A stretch of 64,000 nucleotides of DNA from Acholoe squamosa (lineage: Eukaryota > Annelida > Polychaeta > Phyllodocida > Polynoidae): positions 75,526,002-75,590,001 of the forward strand of contig OX439039.1 in NCBI GenBank assembly GCA_949317995.1, given 5' to 3'. Shown one piece after another: positions 60,115 through 64,000 of this stretch (positions within the stretch are counted from its first letter, which is position 1; each line of letters starts with the position of its first letter). A model generated the notes under the pieces. The model made no database searches, had not been told where the DNA came from, and saw only the letters and a list, made by a program, of their open reading frames with translations. The position numbers and the translations under genes are program-made.

Positions 60115-62627
60115 ATGGCGCTCCGCGTCTCTCATAAGACCTCCCGTGGAGGATACACCGCTCCGCCGACGTCCCCTGCCGCCCGCTCCCTCCTGCCGGC
60201 CTTCTCCACGTTCCTCCAGGGCGGAGGAAGCCAGAGCCGCAAGGACCGCCTCCTGGGCATCTCCAGGAACCAGCCTGCCCCCACCGGCCACCCCATGCCC
60301 CAACGCCGGGGCAACTTCAGTGAGGCCCGCGACGTCCTCCATCGCTCCCTCCTAGACGACTCTGATGACGACTCTGACGCACCCAGGGACAGCAGTGAGA
60401 GCGATAATGAAATCCTGGCTTCCCCCCTGGAGTACTCCAGCAGCGAGGAATATTCCAGCAGCGAGGATGAGAACATGGATGATCAGGAGGACGCTGGCCT
60501 GTTCCGACCCTGGTCATCATCCCCAGCTACCTCTGCTCCAGGGTGGAACCTGCCCCACTACCACGGCGGATACTCCCGCCCGGAGGACGTCCCCAAGACG
60601 AACAACAACATCCCCAAGAAGCAATACCCAGTCTGCAGAGACGACTTCTCCACCTCCTCCTCTTCTTCGCAGGGCGATTACCCCCTGGATCAGTCTTCAA
60701 TCCGGGAGGAGGACCTCTTCTCCTGGGCGTCTGATGTCCGGTCGGAGCAAGCCCAGGAGGAGGTCCAAGCATTCCCAGTTCCTCCAGGGTTGAAGGCCCT
60801 GCTCGGCATCAGCAGCGATGAGGACCAGGGGAATGGCGATTCAGATGGCGTTGCAGCATCCCCTGACATCTTTGAGCGTCGTGACAGCGGCGTATCGACC
60901 ACCCTGGATGACCTCCTGGCCATGGAGGAGGAGGACGATGAGGAGGTTTGCTCCCTCACAACCCACCCCGGTTCCCCAGACAGCGGCCTTCTCCAGCTGA
61001 CCCCGGAGTCAGGACGCCAGGAGCCCCTCCCCACTGCTGGTAAGCTATTTTCATACATTTCCTCTTGTTGATTTGATTACATTACAGAGTAACCCTTACC
61101 GGGAATACTTATTTGCTGTTACCCTGATTCATGATTTTGAATGTTGTTGGTCGCTGTTTTAAATCATTATTAGTTTGCCTTTTGGTCAAATGTATTTCCC
61201 AAGATGATAATCACTTGCACCTTGGACAATGTATCTTTTATCACTTGTATATTCATTTTCTGTTTCTTCTTAATAAATGTTATCTATGCCACTGTATGTT
61301 GATTTTTATCCCACAACTCAAAATGAAATCTCCTTTTTCTACAGAAAATCCATCACCTGTAGTTTCGCCTTCACACACAGGCGGCGCGTCGGTGCCAGAG
61401 CGTTCTCCTGCGTCCCCAGAGGCCACCACTTCCGCCACAGAAGCTCACAGCGACTCTACCCCACCAGAGGGCAGCCCTACTGACTCCACTTCTGGCGTTC
61501 CCTTGGGCAGCGTCTTCCGGCCGCGCGCCCCCAAGCGGATCCTGCCGACACTAACGCCGTTCCAACAGACGCTGATGGAGATGTCATTCCAGCAGAACAT
61601 CTACGTCGGACACAGACGTCATCACGCCATGTCACGTGGTCTGGACCTGTCTGCTGACGTCATCAAGGTAGGTTGATTTTCCCCTCTGAATCGACTCCAA
61701 TTCGAACATCCAATATTCCAAATAGCAGATTTTTATATATTGCTTTTTAGGAGAGCTCAAAATATCTCCAAAATTACAACTTGCATTATACGTTATAAGT
61801 GAATGATATCTATTGTAGGCTATTGATTGTGCAGTTATGCATGTTGGATCATCATTATTTTCCTCCTTTTAGAAATTTCACTCATTTGATGACATTTGAT
61901 ATACATCTATTTTCACCCTTTGTTTTTTTTTACACATTTATTTCAATGAGGAATCATACTTAATGCCCCTTACTTGTTCTTTCAGGAATACTTCAAGAGA
62001 TGGAGGGGGAAGGGCTTCAGGAAGCTGCACCAGCTGGGACTGTCTGATCACGTGACCAAGATCAGGAGCCTCCACAGATCCACCCTGTCCTACTACCAGG
62101 AACGCCACCCAGCGGCCGAGTCTTCAGCCTCAGCCTCAGCCTCATCCCAGCAACCCCTGTCTTTGGGCGTCTACCCACAACACACCGCGCAAGAAGCCCA
62201 GCTTTCCGCCGCGCCCCCAGCACTGACCCAGCTCCAGCAGGCCTTCTGTGGTGTCCAGCCGCAGATGTACCAGTTACCCGTAGGTCATCAATTCCAGCAG
62301 GCTCGCGTTATGCAGGAGGCACAGTCGGCCTACCAACTCCCCATGAGCAAGCAGGCGTTGGGTCAACTCAGAGATACCTTAAAGTCCCTGGTCGTCCAGC
62401 CCCAGACCCAGCCGGAGTCCAGTCAGCCCAAGAGGGAAGCAACTATGGCCTCACCCAGTGGCCGCTGGAACATCACGTCAGTGTCCAGCCAGCCCAAAGA
62501 AGCTACGTCCCTGGCTTCACGTGGTGGACGTTGGAACATCAAGTCCCAGGCCAAGCAACAGGACACAGGCATCGGCTACAATCCCACCGACAAGACCTGG
62601 GTCTACAGGCCGGCCGACCCTCAGTAA
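60115..62627 (+). CDS. Highly divergent homeodomain protein, 629 residues
   Basis: Exons 60115-61039, 61345-61667 and 61986-62627 join in phases 1 and 0 with consensus splice sites. The ATG at 60115 has A at -3 and G at +4. Residues 371-430 align without a gap to the 60-residue homeodomain: KR at 2-3, Thr7, Thr9, Gln12, Glu17, Phe20, Asn23, Tyr25, Arg29-30, Leu38, Leu40, Ile45-Lys46, Phe49, Arg53 and Lys55. Missing hallmarks are Trp48 (Tyr here), Asn51 (Arg), Arg52 (Trp) and Leu16 (Met). Residue 50 is Lys, as in K50 types. The intron falls exactly between homeodomain codons 46 and 47, the position typical of paired-class genes. The N-terminal half is Ser/Asp/Glu-rich with CK2-like SSSEEYSSSEDE. 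The C-terminus is Gln-rich with two SGRWNIT/GGRWNIK motifs. Likely a nuclear, fast-evolving regulator; DNA binding by the usual Asn51 contact is not expected. Confidence 0.82.
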
Positions 62628-63105
62628 ATATCACATCATAATTTGGATTAAATTAAACATATGGTCAATGAACTGTACATTATGGGCATTTATCATACAT
62701 AAGTTATGATCCAAAAGTAGCATAGTTGTATGATGAAGTGGTCGGAAGTGACGACTGAGGCGCCCCCTCAAGTATGTATTTTGAAGTAATCCTGGACGGG
62801 CGCAGTGACGCACTCTGCAGGCAGATGTTCGTACTGCTGCCTAGTTACTTGAGACAGCTTACAGGGCTGGCTATGAACGTTATTTACCCATGAACTCTAA
62901 CACTTTTAAGGTGTTAAAATCTCCAGAAATGTTCTAGTAATGGTGACATTATGCATGACGAATGTTTGATTTGGCATATAAGGTTGCCATGCATATGTGC
63001 ATTTGAACTGACTATTCAAGTAATGAAAGTCAATTGTGCTGTGTAAATATGCTTGTATATAATTATGTAAATAAGAATGACTTGTGACTAGGATGGTATT
63101 GTGTA

Positions 63106-63111
63106 AATAAA
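63106..63111 (+). terminator. AATAAA ending the homeobox-like gene
   Basis: Canonical hexamer 479 bp after the stop at 62627, followed by T/GT-rich sequence. It defines a plausible 3' UTR of about 500 bp. Confidence 0.65.
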
Positions 63112-63145
63112 GTAGTTTGAGTTAAGTATTTTCCGCTTTTTGTTG

Positions 63146-63148
<3 letters not shown>

Positions 63149-63181
<33 letters not shown>

Positions 63182-63200
63182 AATAATCATAATAATAATA
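63149..63200. repeat. (GAT)n/(AAT)n microsatellite
   Basis: Eleven or so GAT units passing into AAT units. Confidence 0.95.
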
Positions 63201-64000
63201 CAGTTTCCAATATAAAAGGGAAGAAACATCATTGCACTCCAGAAAAGGGCCTTATCATAATGGTTGTTGCTTTTTATTCCATATGACCTTAAATTATTTA
63301 ATTCCACACCCATTGAAAAGATTCCCCTCAACCAAATATAATGTTCTTGTCTCAGCTGATATTATGACCAGAAACGTGATTTTAAAACGGCAAAAGAAAA
63401 ACCAACCTCCCTCGCCCTTTTTCTCGGAATATTATCTGCTTAGCTGGAGAGAAATAGAAGCTGCCTTTATGTGGTAAGAGGGGGGGGGGGCAGGAGAAAC
63501 CCTCAGACATATACACGCAGCCTTATCATTTAAAGCTGGTATAAAACCTGATATAGCTTTGTCTGATATGTGTTTCGAAGAATTATATACCCCTTCCCCC
63601 TTAAAGGGTGCCATTTATTCTAGTTTCAGCTAGTCCCTCCTCTTTGGTTGGAAGGGAAACCACTTGGTTAATTAGTTCTGGTCAGAGGTACCTAGGGGCA
63701 GCACTGAGTGTTCTGCTCTGCTGTTAGGCATTCAAATCAAAGGTACCACCACTATAGAGAATTCTGCTTTGTGGCTCCATCTGGCGCCACTGTGCTGGTC
63801 AAGACTACTTGTTGACATGAGAAAAAATTCAGGAAGCATTTTATTTTGACACAAGTATATGCTTGAATTTAGAATGGTTAGAATGCACTAAATAGATCAG
63901 GATTTTGCGAGGACACTTTCACAACTGGCGTGATGATAGATATGCAGAAAGTGGAAAATCTTTGTATTTGAACTCTTGTGCCAGCTTTAAGAGCACGAGT
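63201..64000. other. Non-coding end of window
   Basis: Poly-G at 63481-63490. 'ctccatctggcgccac' at 63775 recalls 'ggtggcgccatct' at 52250. No gene seen. Confidence 0.5.

Noticed and set aside
60132-60793. Several other long frames across the first exon of the homeobox-like gene
   Set aside because: GC-rich coding sequence opens alternative frames; only the frame from 60115 splices to the next exons.

Overview
The window is animal (metazoan) nuclear DNA. Genes are split by GT-AG introns, there are long non-coding stretches and microsatellites, and a large share of the sequence is transposon-derived. The mixture (Ty3/gypsy, PIF/Harbinger, Crypton-like tyrosine recombinase ORF, hAT-like and mariner-like MITEs, trefoil/PAN secreted protein) suits a marine invertebrate, with a cephalochordate such as amphioxus my best guess. 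The species cannot be fixed from this sequence alone. I see no prokaryotic genes, tRNA, rRNA or CRISPR.

Left third (1-26 kb). A + strand gene at 3739-9774 is built from short exons with phase-2 introns, and nearly every exon ends in one ubiquitin-interacting motif (UIM). One exon has been tandemly duplicated with its intron. Its 3.4-kb intron is filled with nested inverted repeats. Next come a mariner-like MITE carrying a VNTR (10.2-11.3 kb) and a minus-strand DDE-transposase-like pseudogene (12.4-14.9 kb) interrupted by a MITE. A decayed Ty3/gypsy retrotransposon (about 15.06-23.9 kb) follows. Behind its gag-pol lies a large accessory ORF with C2H2-like cysteine/histidine pairs and its own TATA box, then a 339-bp 3' LTR.

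Middle (26-46 kb). A tandem duplication leads into an uninterrupted four-exon PIF/Harbinger transposase (27382-29303), with a small convergent ORF that may be its Myb-like partner. On the minus strand, exons at 30.2-32.8 kb encode a secreted-type trefoil plus PAN protein with symmetrical phase-1 introns. A Crypton/ZMYM2-type recombinase-like ORF (36.0-37.8 kb) is broken by a stop, a frameshift and a MITE of the same family that hit the 14-kb pseudogene. The rest is MITEs, foldback elements, minisatellites and (TA)n or (TAA)n tracts.

Right third (46-64 kb). A complete 400-residue four-segment membrane protein gene (46859-50267) of unknown family has an acidic N-terminus. After a long quiet stretch and a dense cluster of about 270-bp foldback elements (55.65-57.0 kb, with a near-identical copy at 39.5 kb) comes a complete three-exon gene (60115-62627, 629 residues). 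Its residues 371-430 align without gaps to a homeodomain and are split by an intron exactly at codon 46/47, but lack the almost invariant Asn51 and Trp48. I consider this divergent homeobox gene and the one-exon-one-UIM gene the two most interesting items.
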